The position numbers were made by a program, and so were the translations under genes. This document shows positions 17,375 through 25,195 of a stretch of 64,000 nt of DNA, piece by piece. The notes below the pieces were generated by a model. The model ran no database searches. It was not told the origin of the DNA and saw nothing but the letters and a program-made list of their open reading frames with translations. The DNA is from Nakamurella silvestris (GTDB lineage Bacteria; Actinomycetota; Actinomycetes; Mycobacteriales; Nakamurellaceae), in contig QXCQ01000245.1 in assembly GCA_003576535.1 (NCBI GenBank), positions 1-64,000 of the forward strand, in the 5' to 3' direction. The number at the start of each line of letters is the position of its first letter. Position 1 is the first letter of the stretch.

Positions 17375-17395
17375 CCGGTCGAACAAGGAGAAATC

Positions 17396-18952
17396 GTGTC
17401 CCACCCCGTCCCCGCCCCGTTCGACAGCAACAGCCGCGCCGGTGCGAAGGAATGGACCGCGCTCATGGTCCTGGCCCTCGGGGTCTTCCTGCTGGCCGTC
17501 GACGGGACGGTGCTGTCCCTGGCCATCCCCGCGCTGAGCGCCGACCTGAACCCCTCCTCCACCGAGCTGCTGTGGATCGGTGACATCTACTCGTTCGTCC
17601 TGGCCGGCCTGCTGGTCACCATGGGCACCCTCGGCGACCGGATCGGCCGGAAGAAACTGCTGCTCATCGGGGCCGCCGGATTCGGGGCCGCCTCGTTGCT
17701 CGCCGCCTTCGCGCCGACGGCGGGCTGGCTCATCGCGGCCCGCGCCCTGCTCGGTATCGCCGGTGCCACCCTGATGCCGTCGACCCTGTCGATCATCCGG
17801 AACCTGTTCCACGACTCGAAACAGCGCACCAAGGCGATCGCGGTCTGGTCGGCGATGGCCGCCTCCGGTGCCGCCGCCGGTCCGTTGGTGGGTGGCATCC
17901 TGCTCGAACACTTCTGGTGGGGATCGGTATTCATCATCAACCTGCCGGTGATGGCCGCCATGATCGGCCTGGGCATCTTCCTGATCCCGGAGTCCAAGGA
18001 CCCGCATCCGGGCCCGTTCGACCTGGTCAGCGCCCTGTTGTCGGTGGTCGGCATCGTCGCGATCGTCTACGGGGTCAAGGAGATCGCCGCCGGTGGCGAC
18101 ACCGTGGCGGCCGTTCTCGCGGCGGTGGTCGGACTGCTGGCGCTGACCTGGTTCGTCCGCCGGCAGCGCACCCTCGCCGTGCCGCTGATCGACATCACCC
18201 TGTTCCGCAACCGAGCCTTCTCCGGAGCGGTCGTCGGCAACCTGATCGGCATCTTCGCCCTGAGTGGTCTGCTGTTCTTCCTCTCCCAGTACCTGCAGCT
18301 GGTCCTGGGGTACGGACCGCTGGAGGCGGGGCTGCGGGAGATGCCGGCCGCCCTGGCGAGCATCGCCGTCATCGCCCTGGTCGCGGTCCTGGTGGCCCGG
18401 CTCGGTCGCGGCCGGTCGATCGGGCTCGGCCTGGCGGTGAGCGCCGCCGGGCTGGTGCTGGTTGCCGTTGCCGAGGGTGGACAGAACTACCTGTGGATGG
18501 CGATCGCCCTGGTCCTCACAGGCGCCGGCATCGGGATCGCGCTGACCTTGAGTACCGACGCGGTCGTGTCGGCCGTGCCCAAGGACAAGGCCGGGGCGGC
18601 CTCGGCCGTGTCCGAGACGGCCTACGAGATGGGGGTCGCCCTCGGGATCGCGGTCCTGGGATCGGTCCTGGTCGCCCTGTACCGCGGTGGTCTGGTGGTT
18701 CCGGCCGGGACCCCGCAGCCGCTGGCCGACGAGGCCGGACAGTCCCTCGCCGCGGTGGTGGGGGCCGCGCAGGGCCAGGGTGAGACCGGCGCGGCCGTGG
18801 TGGCGGCGGCGCAGGAAGCGTTCGTGCACGCCATGCAGGTCACGTCCTACATCGCGGCGGGCCTGCTGCTCATCGCCGCCGTCATCACCTGGCGGATCAT
18901 CCCGGCCCGTTCGGCCGAGGAGATCGCCGAGGATCTGGCGGAGAAGTCCTGA
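17396..18952 (+). CDS. MFS multidrug exporter, DHA2 (14-helix) type
   Basis: 518 residues from GTG 17396, with AAGGAG upstream. Fourteen helices are expected. LAVDGTVLSLAIPAL in helix 1, LLWIGDIYSFVLAGLLVTMGTLGDRIGRKK in the loop-2/3 region and the late VSETAYEMGVALGIAVLG match QacA/SmvA-type proton-coupled exporters of quaternary ammonium compounds, dyes and antibiotics. The divergent TetR repressor and its palindrome suggest induction by the exported drug. The leader carries a strong 14-bp hairpin. The actual substrate is unknown. Confidence 0.92.
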   Translation: MSHPVPAPFDSNSRAGAKEWTALMVLALGVFLLAVDGTVLSLAIPALSADLNPSSTELLWIGDIYSFVLAGLLVTMGTLGDRIGRKKLLLIGAAGFGAASLLAAFAPTAGWLIAARALLGIAGATLMPSTLSIIRNLFHDSKQRTKAIAVWSAMAASGAAAGPLVGGILLEHFWWGSVFIINLPVMAAMIGLGIFLIPESKDPHPGPFDLVSALLSVVGIVAIVYGVKEIAAGGDTVAAVLAAVVGLLALTWFVRRQRTLAVPLIDITLFRNRAFSGAVVGNLIGIFALSGLLFFLSQYLQLVLGYGPLEAGLREMPAALASIAVIALVAVLVARLGRGRSIGLGLAVSAAGLVLVAVAEGGQNYLWMAIALVLTGAGIGIALTLSTDAVVSAVPKDKAGAASAVSETAYEMGVALGIAVLGSVLVALYRGGLVVPAGTPQPLADEAGQSLAAVVGAAQGQGETGAAVVAAAQEAFVHAMQVTSYIAAGLLLIAAVITWRIIPARSAEEIAEDLAEKS

Positions 18953-19010
18953 TCAGAAGCCTCGCGAACGCCGCTGCGCGGCACCGGCCCTCGCGGGCAC
19001 CGGATCGCGC

Positions 19011-19523
19011 CTAGAACTGACCGAAGCGGCGTCGGATCTGCTTCAGGGTCCGGGCGACGTCCTCCGGGTCGGCCCCGAGGTCGATCCGGCCGAAGATGAA
19101 CAGGCCGTCCTCGTCCAGGTCCAGGTGCAACATCTCGGACCCGATTCCCAGGTGCCGCCGGGTGGTGATCTCGATCCGGTGGACCTGTCCCCAGGCCACC
19201 AGCTTGACCCCGGACATCGTGCCGACCCGCAGCCCGTGCTCGGAGACGACCAGGCGGCGGCGCATCATCAGCCCGGCGACGGTGGTGGCGGCCGCGGCCA
19301 GGGTCAGGACCCCGGCGAAGAACTTGTCCGGGCCGCTCTCGGCGAGCAGCAGCCACAGGACGGCCAGGGCCGTCAGGAGGGTGGTGACGGCGAGGACCTC
19401 GGGCCGGGGACCCCAGACGTGGACGCCCGAGGCGTCACTGCCCGGGGTGTGCGAGCCCGCGTCATGGGGCTCCGGGAAGTCGTCCGGGGACACCAGGTCC
19501 CGGTCGCGGTGATCGTCCGTCAT
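19011..19523 (-). CDS. PH-domain membrane protein (Rv0010c-type)
   Basis: 170 residues from ATG 19523. An acidic N-terminus (about 40 residues) precedes two membrane helices (about 45-95), then a bacterial PH-like domain (RRLVVSEHGLRVGTMSGVKLVAWGQVHRIEI, ending LKQIRRRFGQF). A protein with this architecture lies next to crgA in M. tuberculosis (Rv0010c), and position and design both agree here. Its role is unknown; a link to division or wall synthesis is inferred only from its neighbours. The frame is open upstream to 19652, but that stretch contains DnaA-box-like sequence rather than coding signal. Confidence 0.85.
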   Translation of the reverse strand: MTDDHRDRDLVSPDDFPEPHDAGSHTPGSDASGVHVWGPRPEVLAVTTLLTALAVLWLLLAESGPDKFFAGVLTLAAAATTVAGLMMRRRLVVSEHGLRVGTMSGVKLVAWGQVHRIEITTRRHLGIGSEMLHLDLDEDGLFIFGRIDLGADPEDVARTLKQIRRRFGQF

Positions 19524-19549
19524 ACCCGATCCATCCACATTCCTCGGAG

Positions 19550-19670
19550 TTGTCCACAGGAGTTGTCCCCATTGGGGATGAATAACACCTGTGTCATTCG
19601 GTGAATCCGAGCCAAACCCGAGGTCACGGGGCGATGGCCCTGGTGTGAACAATCCACATTATGTGAACAA
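19550..19670. promoter_or_regulatory. DnaA-box cluster
   Basis: Four DnaA-box matches lie in 121 bp between the PH-domain gene and crgA: TTGTCCACA (19550-19558, the exact actinobacterial consensus), TTGTCCCCA (19563-19571, one mismatch), and on the other strand TTGTTCACA at 19644-19652 and again at 19662-19670. Centre spacings are 13 and 18 bp within the pairs. The stretch is also more A+T-rich than its surroundings. It may be a DnaA-controlled promoter or a DnaA-titrating site; no dnaA or dnaN gene is near, so calling it oriC is not justified. Confidence 0.6.
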
Positions 19671-19703
19671 CCCGTGCACACCGGGGCCGACCTGCGCAAA
19701 CGG

Positions 19704-19997
19704 TCAGCGCCACCGCATGGTCATGACCAGACCGGCCACCATCAGCGCAAACGCGATGGCGAAGTTCCAGTTGCCGAGGTCGTCCATGAACGGGATGCTG
19801 CTGCGCCACAGGTAGAAGACGACGAGCCAGATCAGGCCGAGCAGCATCAGGCCGAGCATGATGCCGATGTAGACCGGGCTCGACGGCGCAGCGACCTTGG
19901 CGCGCAGCGCTGCGGCCTCGGCGGTCGACGACGACGCGTATCCGGACGCGGTCGCCCGTTCGGTCGTGACCTTCTTGCGTACCTTGGACTTGGGCAT
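19704..19997 (-). CDS. crgA: Cell division protein CrgA
   Basis: 97 residues. The N-terminus MPKSKVRKK with a basic cytoplasmic stretch, then two membrane helices ([21 protein letters not shown] and [17 protein letters not shown]) with RWR at the very end, is the CrgA family signature. CrgA recruits FtsZ, FtsQ, FtsI and PBPs at the division site in actinobacteria. It is divergent from the DUF881 gene, as in M. tuberculosis. The start at 19997 has an AGGAAAG ribosome site. Its own downstream region carries the DnaA-box cluster. Confidence 0.95.
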   Translation of the reverse strand: MPKSKVRKKVTTERATASGYASSSTAEAAALRAKVAAPSSPVYIGIMLGLMLLGLIWLVVFYLWRSSIPFMDDLGNWNFAIAFALMVAGLVMTMRWR

Positions 19998-20244
19998 GTG
20001 ACTTTCCTCCGGGCTGACACAGGCGAATGCTCCCGAAGGGCTTATACCCTTGAGGAGTATCGGGCGTGACGGTTTCGTCATCGTCCCCCGGCACACCGGG
20101 ACCGTACATTTCTTCGCTTAGCCTACGTGGTGCGCGGCGATGCCCTGGTCAAAGAGCCCCATCTGCGTCGAGTATTTAGCAGCCAGCACACCAAAATTTC
20201 TCCTTCGGAGAACGTGGACCACGAAGCGGAGCGGGAGAGGGACC

Positions 20245-20970
20245 ATGTCGCGGCCCAAACTCTGGGGTGTCGCCGTACCCGTGGTGTGCCTGCTCGCCGG
20301 CTTCCTTCTGGGCTCCACCAGGGCATACAGCCACGGCGAGGACATCCGCGGTCGTAACGTCGACCTGTCGAGCGTCATCCACAAGGCCGAGGACCGGGTC
20401 GCCGCCGCCGAGACCAGGGCGGTGGATCTGCAACAGGCGATCGATGCCGAAGCGGGCTCGGACGTCTCCCCGAAGGTGGCCCAGGTGGTCGAGGAGTCCG
20501 ACCGACTGGCCGGCAGCGCCGGCCTCACCGCTGTCGAAGGGCCCGCGATCCGGGTCACATTGACCGACGCCCCGCGCGACTCCGACGGCAACTACCCCGA
20601 GGACGCCAACCCGGACGACCTGGTGGTCCACCAACAGGACGTGCAGTCGGTGGTGAACGCACTCTGGGCGGGCGGGGCGGAGGCGATGACCATCATGGAC
20701 CAGCGAATCATCGGACTGTCCGCGGTCAGATGTATCGGCAACACCCTCTTGTTGAGGGGGAGGGCGTATTCACCACCCTTCGTGATCACCGCAATCGGCG
20801 GAACCGACGCGATGGTGGATGCGTTGAACAAAGAACCGGGTGTGGCCTTGTTTGCGCAGTACGTCCAGAATTTTGGCCTAGGATTTGATCTTGAAATCCT
20901 GGACAGCGTGACAATGCCCGCCTACGACGGTCTCGTACGTATGAATTCCGCGCAGGAGGAAGCGAAATGA
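20245..20970 (+). CDS. DUF881-family membrane-anchored protein
   Basis: 241 residues from ATG 20245, with GGGAGAGGG upstream. One N-terminal helix (WGVAVPVVCLLAGFLLGST) anchors the protein. A coiled-coil of about 50 residues follows, then the DUF881 domain with VHQQDVQSVVNALWAGGAEAM and AIRVTLTDAPRDS. The family is exported and occurs beside crgA in most actinobacteria (Rv0012 in M. tuberculosis); its role is unknown, with division or envelope upkeep suspected from context. Its stop overlaps the sortase start (ATGA), so the two are translationally coupled. Confidence 0.93.
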   Translation: MSRPKLWGVAVPVVCLLAGFLLGSTRAYSHGEDIRGRNVDLSSVIHKAEDRVAAAETRAVDLQQAIDAEAGSDVSPKVAQVVEESDRLAGSAGLTAVEGPAIRVTLTDAPRDSDGNYPEDANPDDLVVHQQDVQSVVNALWAGGAEAMTIMDQRIIGLSAVRCIGNTLLLRGRAYSPPFVITAIGGTDAMVDALNKEPGVALFAQYVQNFGLGFDLEILDSVTMPAYDGLVRMNSAQEEAK

Positions 20971-22424
20971 GCAGCGACGACACACAGCGCCCGAACAACG
21001 GGTGGGTGCCGCCGGAGGCCCGGCCGGATCGGGTGCCGCCAGGGGGACGCCCGGAACGGGCACCGGAGGCCGATCACGACCGGTTGCCGCCGTACGCCCC
21101 GCGCCCCCGGGACCCGCAGGTCCCCGCAGTCCCGGTCCCGTTCGCCGACTCCGAAGGCGAAGCGGTCCACGAATCGGCCGAGGAGAACCTCGAGCAGGCG
21201 GTGCGCGCCGAGTCCGTTCCCGACATCACCGAGATCCCGCGGGTCCTGTCCCCGGTCGATCCGGTGAACCAGGTGGACCCCGTCGCCCCGGTCGAGCCGG
21301 TGGCCCCGGTGGAACCGGTGACGGAGGCCGGGGCGGAGGCGCCGACCGTGCTCGTCCCGGTGGTCCTGCCCGTTCAGGACACCCCGATCCCGTCGGGTGA
21401 GAGCTTCGACGAGCCGACCCTTCTCTCCGGTACCGCCGCGTCCGACGAGGACGACCGGACCCAGTGGATCCCCACCGGCCCGGCCGCGGAAGCTGCCTGG
21501 TCGGCGGCGCAGACCCCGGAAGACGAGCTGGTCACGGCCCCGCGGTCCCGTCGGCGCAAGGATGCCCGCTCGGTCGGCCGCGGCAAGGACCCGATCCGCA
21601 CCGCCGCCCGCGGGGTGGGCCAGACGCTGATCACCCTCGGCATGATCGTGCTGCTGTTCGTGGTCTACGAGGTCTACATCACCGACATCTTCGGGGCACA
21701 GAAGCAGGCCGAGGCGAAGACCCAGCTCGAGGAGATCTGGCTGCCGAGCCCGGACGACGTCGGAGCCCCCGGTGTCGAGACCGCCATCGTGACGGCCCCC
21801 GCCCAGGCGGAGGTGGATCCGGAGAAGCGCAAGCCCACCTACGACGTCACCCTCGGCGACGCCTTCGCCCTGATCTTCATCCCGGCCTTCGGCGCCGACT
21901 ACTCCCGGGCGATCATCGAGGGGACCAACCCGGATGACCTCTATGTCGGCCCCGGTCACTACCCGGACAGCCAGCTGCCGGGGGAGAAGGGCAACTTCGC
22001 CGTCGCCGGCCACCGGGTGTCCAAGGGATCACCTTTCAACGAACTCGGATCGCTGAACTCCTGCGACGCGATCGTCATCGAGACCAAGTACGACTGGTTC
22101 GTCTACCGGGTGCTGCCGATGCAGGAGGAAGTGGCCACCTGGAATCCGCGGTCGAATCCGAAATGCGCCGATGTGAAGGTTCAGAAGGACGCCTACCAAG
22201 GCGTTTTCGGACGGGAGATCACCACGCCGAGTGACATCGCCCAGGTGTATGCCATTCCGCATTCCTTGACCAGCGACGTTTCTCAGGCGACCCAGCGGCT
22301 GATCACCCTCACCACCTGTCATCCGCAGTTCTCCGATGCGGAGAGAATGATCGTGCACGGTGTCCTGGTGAAGTCCTACGCCAAGAGCGAGGGCTTCCTG
22401 CCACCGGAACTAGGGGAGGTATAA
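20967..22424 (+). CDS. Class E sortase with long cytoplasmic proline/acid-rich N-terminus
   Basis: 485 residues. Residues 1-200 are rich in Pro, Glu and Val-Ala-Pro repeats (for example VAPVEPVAPVEPV) and likely lie in the cytoplasm. A single helix at about 213-235 anchors the enzyme. The sortase barrel follows, with catalytic His349 (VAGHRVSKGSPF), Cys451 in TLTTCHP and Arg461 (ERMIVHG). Class E sortases of high-GC Gram-positives attach LAXTG-type proteins to peptidoglycan, alongside housekeeping roles. It overlaps DUF881 upstream by four bases and is followed within 3 bp by a small membrane protein gene. No LAXTG substrate gene is evident in the window. Confidence 0.92.
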   Translation: MSSDDTQRPNNGWVPPEARPDRVPPGGRPERAPEADHDRLPPYAPRPRDPQVPAVPVPFADSEGEAVHESAEENLEQAVRAESVPDITEIPRVLSPVDPVNQVDPVAPVEPVAPVEPVTEAGAEAPTVLVPVVLPVQDTPIPSGESFDEPTLLSGTAASDEDDRTQWIPTGPAAEAAWSAAQTPEDELVTAPRSRRRKDARSVGRGKDPIRTAARGVGQTLITLGMIVLLFVVYEVYITDIFGAQKQAEAKTQLEEIWLPSPDDVGAPGVETAIVTAPAQAEVDPEKRKPTYDVTLGDAFALIFIPAFGADYSRAIIEGTNPDDLYVGPGHYPDSQLPGEKGNFAVAGHRVSKGSPFNELGSLNSCDAIVIETKYDWFVYRVLPMQEEVATWNPRSNPKCADVKVQKDAYQGVFGREITTPSDIAQVYAIPHSLTSDVSQATQRLITLTTCHPQFSDAERMIVHGVLVKSYAKSEGFLPPELGEV

Positions 22425-22427
22425 ACC

Positions 22428-22586
22428 TTGTACAGCTGGATCTGGCGTCATCTGCCCGGACCGACCGCCGTGCGACTGCTGCAGGTGCTGATCCTCTTCC
22501 TCGGGATCACCGCCCTCCTGTTCTTCGTGGTCTTCCCGTGGGCCGAGCCGCACCTGCCCTTCGACAAGGTCGAAGTGGGCAGCTGA
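22428..22586 (+). CDS. Conserved 52-residue membrane protein, TTG start
   Basis: A 52-residue ORF begins with TTG 22428 after GGGGAGG (22413-22419) and ends at 22586. It reads MYSWIWRHLPGPTAVRLL, then one membrane helix (LILFLGITALLFFVVFPW), then a short tail AEPHLPFDKVEVGS. An almost identical small protein is found between the sortase and pabA genes of many actinobacteria, which makes it a real gene despite its size and rare start codon. It is 3 bp after the sortase and very likely in the same transcript. Its function is unknown; it may assist the sortase or the adjoining division proteins. Confidence 0.85.
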   Translation: MYSWIWRHLPGPTAVRLLQVLILFLGITALLFFVVFPWAEPHLPFDKVEVGS

Positions 22587-22611
22587 CCGGAGCTTTCCTC
22601 GTGACGATTTC

Positions 22612-22648
22612 CCGGCCCGGCTCCACCAGCACGGTGGACCCGGGCCGG
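22612..22648 (+). terminator. Hairpin after the sortase/small-protein transcript
   Basis: CCGGCCCGG (22612-22620) pairs with CCGGGCCGG (22640-22648), and inside it CCACC (22623-22627) pairs with GGTGG (22633-22637). An outer TTTCCCGG/CCGGGAAA set extends the stem. It lies 26 bp past the small ORF and 88 bp before pabA. There is no T tract, so it could equally be an attenuating leader structure of pabA. Confidence 0.6.
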
Positions 22649-22735
22649 AGTCGTCCGGGAAACCGGTTCGCCTGGACCGGGGCCGACCTGGCAGGCTGGA
22701 CGTCATCGCGTCACACCCACGAAGGGACCTGGTCC

Positions 22736-23395
22736 GTGTCCACCATTCTGGTCGTCGACAACTACGACTCATTCGTCTTCAACCTGGTCCAGTACCTGGA
22801 GCAGCTCGGTGCCACGTGCATCGTGCGCCGTAACGACGAGGTCACCCCCGACGAGGTCCTGACGCTGGGGCCGGGGGGTACCCCCGTCGACGGGGTGCTG
22901 CTCTCGCCGGGGCCGGGGGTGCCGGCGGAGGCCGGTGTCACCGAGGCGATGATCCGCTTCTGCGAGGGTCGGATGCCGGTGCTCGGGGTGTGCCTGGGAC
23001 ACCAGGCGCTGGCCGAGGTCTACGGCGCCGTGGTCGACCGCGCCCCGGAGCTGCTGCACGGACGCACCTCGGTGGTCGTGCACGAGGGGGAGGGTGTGTT
23101 CGCCGACCTGCCCACCTCCTTCACCGCCACCCGGTACCACTCGTTGGCCGTGGTGGACGGAACCGTGCCGGAGGTGCTGGAGGTGACGGCGCGGACCGAG
23201 GGCGGCGTCATCATGGGCCTGCGGCACCGCGAGTTCCGGATCGAGGGGGTCCAGTTCCACCCCGAGTCCGTGCTGACCCAGGGTGGGCACCGGTTGCTCG
23301 CGACCTGGCTCGCGACCTGCGGTCTGCCCGAGGCCCTGGACCGGGTCGCCCTGCTCGAGGCCGATGTCGAGCGGTTGCGCCTCTCCGCCGTCTAG
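22736..23395 (+). CDS. pabA: Aminodeoxychorismate/anthranilate synthase glutaminase subunit
   Basis: 219 residues, a class I glutamine amidotransferase. The nucleophile lies in GVCLGHQ (Cys near residue 84), with the His-Glu pair in QFHPES. VDNYDSFVFNLVQYLEQLG is the family N-terminus. It releases ammonia from glutamine for chorismate conversion to aminodeoxychorismate (folate) or anthranilate (tryptophan); the same subunit can serve both, hence the trpG name in M. tuberculosis (Rv0013). No catalytic partner is adjacent. GTG 22736, with GAAGGGA upstream, is the start. A perfect 25-bp palindrome follows the stop. Confidence 0.93.
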   Translation: MSTILVVDNYDSFVFNLVQYLEQLGATCIVRRNDEVTPDEVLTLGPGGTPVDGVLLSPGPGVPAEAGVTEAMIRFCEGRMPVLGVCLGHQALAEVYGAVVDRAPELLHGRTSVVVHEGEGVFADLPTSFTATRYHSLAVVDGTVPEVLEVTARTEGGVIMGLRHREFRIEGVQFHPESVLTQGGHRLLATWLATCGLPEALDRVALLEADVERLRLSAV

Positions 23396-23406
23396 CTGCC
23401 TTCCCC

Positions 23407-23459
23407 CCGCGAGTGGACTGCCACACCCCAGTTTCTGGGGTGTGGCAGTCCACTCGCGG
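23407..23459. repeat. Family B palindrome, perfect copy
   Basis: Two perfect 25-nt arms (23407-23431 and 23435-23459) enclose a TTT loop. The left arm begins CCGCGAGTGGACTGCCACAC. The same 24 bases stand again at 47852-47875, and degraded copies lie at 44980-45169. It may end the pabA transcript, but its perfection and its sequence recurrence point to a dispersed element. Confidence 0.9.
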
Positions 23460-23719
23460 AGGCGGTGTTGGCGCAGGACCGCCTCCGCGTCCGAATGTTG
23501 CGGCAGGCCCTCGTCCCGGGTCTGCCGGGATTCGTTGATCACCTCGTCCAGGCCGCGTTCGAGCGAGACAAGGGCAGCGCGGAGTCTGCGGCGCTCGTCG
23601 GCCCGGGTGTCCGTGTGGTCGGCCAGATGCTCCGTCTCCAGCCGCAACGCGGTCAACGGGGTCCGCTGCCGATGGGACAGCGTGGCCGCCCGTTCCCGTT
23701 CACTGGCGAGCAGGCCCAT
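23459..23719 (-). pseudogene. Sensor histidine kinase remnant
   Basis: The minus strand keeps about 87 residues of a HisKA region: MGLLASERERAATLSHRQR followed by TPLTALRLETEHLADH and a long charged helix. The H-box motif LSHRxRTPLTALRLE is that of two-component sensor kinases. There is no sensor domain upstream and no ATPase domain downstream, so it cannot be a working kinase. It is cut off on one side by palindrome B (23407-23459) and on the other by palindrome A (23726-23795). The rest of the gene may have been deleted in the course of whatever created these elements. Confidence 0.65.
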
Positions 23720-23725
23720 CCATTT

Positions 23726-23795
23726 GTTCCCGCGCACGGTTCGTGTGTCCGCGCTCCCTGCAGAGTGCGCGAACACCAAGGCGGTGCGCGAGAAC
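23726..23795. repeat. Family A nested palindrome, copy 3
   Basis: Outer arms GTTCCCGCGCAC (23726-23737) and GTGCGCGAGAAC (23784-23795, one mismatch) enclose an imperfect inner stem around the loop CCTGCAGA, as in copy 2. Between copies 2 and 3 the block CCCTGCAGAGTGCGC is identical. It stands between the kinase remnant and the copper operon promoter. Confidence 0.8.
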
Positions 23796-23858
23796 GTGGC
23801 ACGGGCGGGTGCGCGGTCGGCACGGGCGGGTGCGGGCGGATGCGGCTGGGTGCGAGGA

Positions 23859-23910
23859 ATACCCAGAGGGGGTATGGTGTTGGAGACAACGAGATACCCC
23901 CCAGAGGTAT
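23859..23910. promoter_or_regulatory. csoR box: Two CsoR-type operators of the copper operon
   Basis: ATACCC-AGAGG-GGGTAT (23859-23875) and ATACC-CCCCAGA-GGTAT (23894-23910) are 17-bp G/C-tract dyads, 35 bp between centres. They match the known CsoR operator layout (ATACCC..GGGTAT). They lie 49 bp before copZ and are the likely targets of the csoR product encoded in the same operon, so copper would lift repression. Confidence 0.8.
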
Positions 23911-23958
23911 GGCCCGGAGTGCCGGGTCCCGCCGGGGAGCACACGGAGGAGATTGACC

Positions 23959-24168
23959 ATGAGCACCACCCAGTACCAGGTGACCGGTATGACCTGCGGA
24001 CACTGCGAGGGGGCCGTCACCGAAGAGGTCGGCAAGATCGCCGGGGTCGAGGGCATCGACGTCTCGGCGGCGACCGGCACCCTCGCGGTGACCCACACCT
24101 CCGACCTCGACGACGCAGCGGTCATCGCCGCCGTCGACGAGGCCGGCTACGAGGCCGTGCGGGTCTGA
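23959..24168 (+). CDS. copZ: Copper chaperone (HMA domain)
   Basis: 69 residues forming one heavy-metal-associated domain. The Cu(I) site is MTCGHC at residues 11-16. CopZ-type proteins carry cytoplasmic Cu(I) to P1B ATPases. It is the first gene of the copper operon, directly after two CsoR boxes, with an AGGAGA ribosome site before ATG 23959. The next gene begins two bases after its stop, so they are cotranscribed. Confidence 0.93.
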   Translation: MSTTQYQVTGMTCGHCEGAVTEEVGKIAGVEGIDVSAATGTLAVTHTSDLDDAAVIAAVDEAGYEAVRV

Positions 24169-24169
24169 C

Positions 24170-25123
24170 ATGAAGGCTCCCGCCAGGCTCGGCCTGTACG
24201 GATTCGGGCTCGTCGCCGTCTTCGCCGTGTGTTTCTTCGGTGCCCGGGCGATCATCCCCGACACCGCGGCGGCGTCGTGGACCGAACGGGCCGCCGCCTC
24301 CGCGCACGGCACCGGTCACGGTGAGGAGATGTCGGCACCGGTGATGTCCGGGCTGTCGACGACCCAGGACGGTTACCAGCTCGTCGACCTGTCCGCACCG
24401 TCCGCGGTCGGTCAGGACGGAACTCTCAGCTTCCGCCTGACCGGCCCGGACGGTCTCGGGGTCACCGGGTATGAGGTCAGTCACGAGAAGGAACTCCACC
24501 TCGTGGTCGTCCGCACCGACGGTGCCCGGTTCCGTCATGTGCATCCGGTGGCGGGCACCGACGGCAGCTGGACGATTCCGTGGCGGTGGGAGGCGGCCGG
24601 GTCCTATCGGATCTACGCCGACTTCGTGCCCACCGACCTCGGGCGGCAGGTGACCCTGACCGGCAGCCTGCCCGTTGCCGGTGACTTCGTCCCCCGGCCA
24701 CCGGTCGCGGACGCCGCCACCGCCGTTGTCGGCGATCACGGTGTCACCGTCACCGGCTCCCTGGTGGCAGGGGTGGAATCGGCCCTGTCCTTCGACATCA
24801 GCCACGACGGTCGTCCCGTGACGAACCTGGAGCCCTACCTCGGGGCCTTCGGCCACCTGGTGGCCCTGCGCGAGGGGGACCTGGGGTATCTCCATGTCCA
24901 CCCGATCGGGGTGCCAGGGGACGGATCGACGCAGTCCGGACCGCGGGTCGAGTTCCTCGCCACCGCCCCGACTGCCGGAAAGTACCTGCTGTACCTGGAT
25001 TTCCAGATCGACGGCCAGGTCCGGACGGCCGAGTTCGTGGTGACCGCGGTCTCCGCGACGGCAGCCGACCACTCAGCCGCGCTGAGCACATCCGAACCCG
25101 GAACCGGCCACTCCGGTCACTGA
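24170..25123 (+). CDS. Secreted or membrane-anchored His-motif protein of the copper operon
   Basis: 317 residues. A hydrophobic N-terminal segment (YGFGLVAVFAVCFFGARAI) acts as signal or anchor. The mature part has a His-rich start (AHGTGHGEEM), two similar beta-sandwich halves each with a His cluster (ELHLVVVRTDGARFRHVHPV and GHLVALREGDLGYLHVHPI), and a His-ending tail (GTGHSGH). The repeated LVxLR/HVHP pattern is typical of uncharacterised proteins in actinobacterial copper clusters. Binding of copper outside the membrane and delivery to, or from, the ATPases is an inference. It lies 1 bp after copZ and 72 bp before copA. Confidence 0.75.
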   Translation: MKAPARLGLYGFGLVAVFAVCFFGARAIIPDTAAASWTERAAASAHGTGHGEEMSAPVMSGLSTTQDGYQLVDLSAPSAVGQDGTLSFRLTGPDGLGVTGYEVSHEKELHLVVVRTDGARFRHVHPVAGTDGSWTIPWRWEAAGSYRIYADFVPTDLGRQVTLTGSLPVAGDFVPRPPVADAATAVVGDHGVTVTGSLVAGVESALSFDISHDGRPVTNLEPYLGAFGHLVALREGDLGYLHVHPIGVPGDGSTQSGPRVEFLATAPTAGKYLLYLDFQIDGQVRTAEFVVTAVSATAADHSAALSTSEPGTGHSGH

Positions 25124-25195
25124 CCACACCCATCGCCGCGTCCCCTTGCGCGGCATCAGCTCCATCGATAGTTCCATCGATCCAGGAGGATCATC

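Noticed and set aside
19524-19703. Chromosomal oriC
   Set aside because: DnaA boxes are present, but only four, there is no dnaA or dnaN beside it, and actinobacterial oriC usually has many more boxes between those two genes. I keep it as a DnaA-box cluster only.
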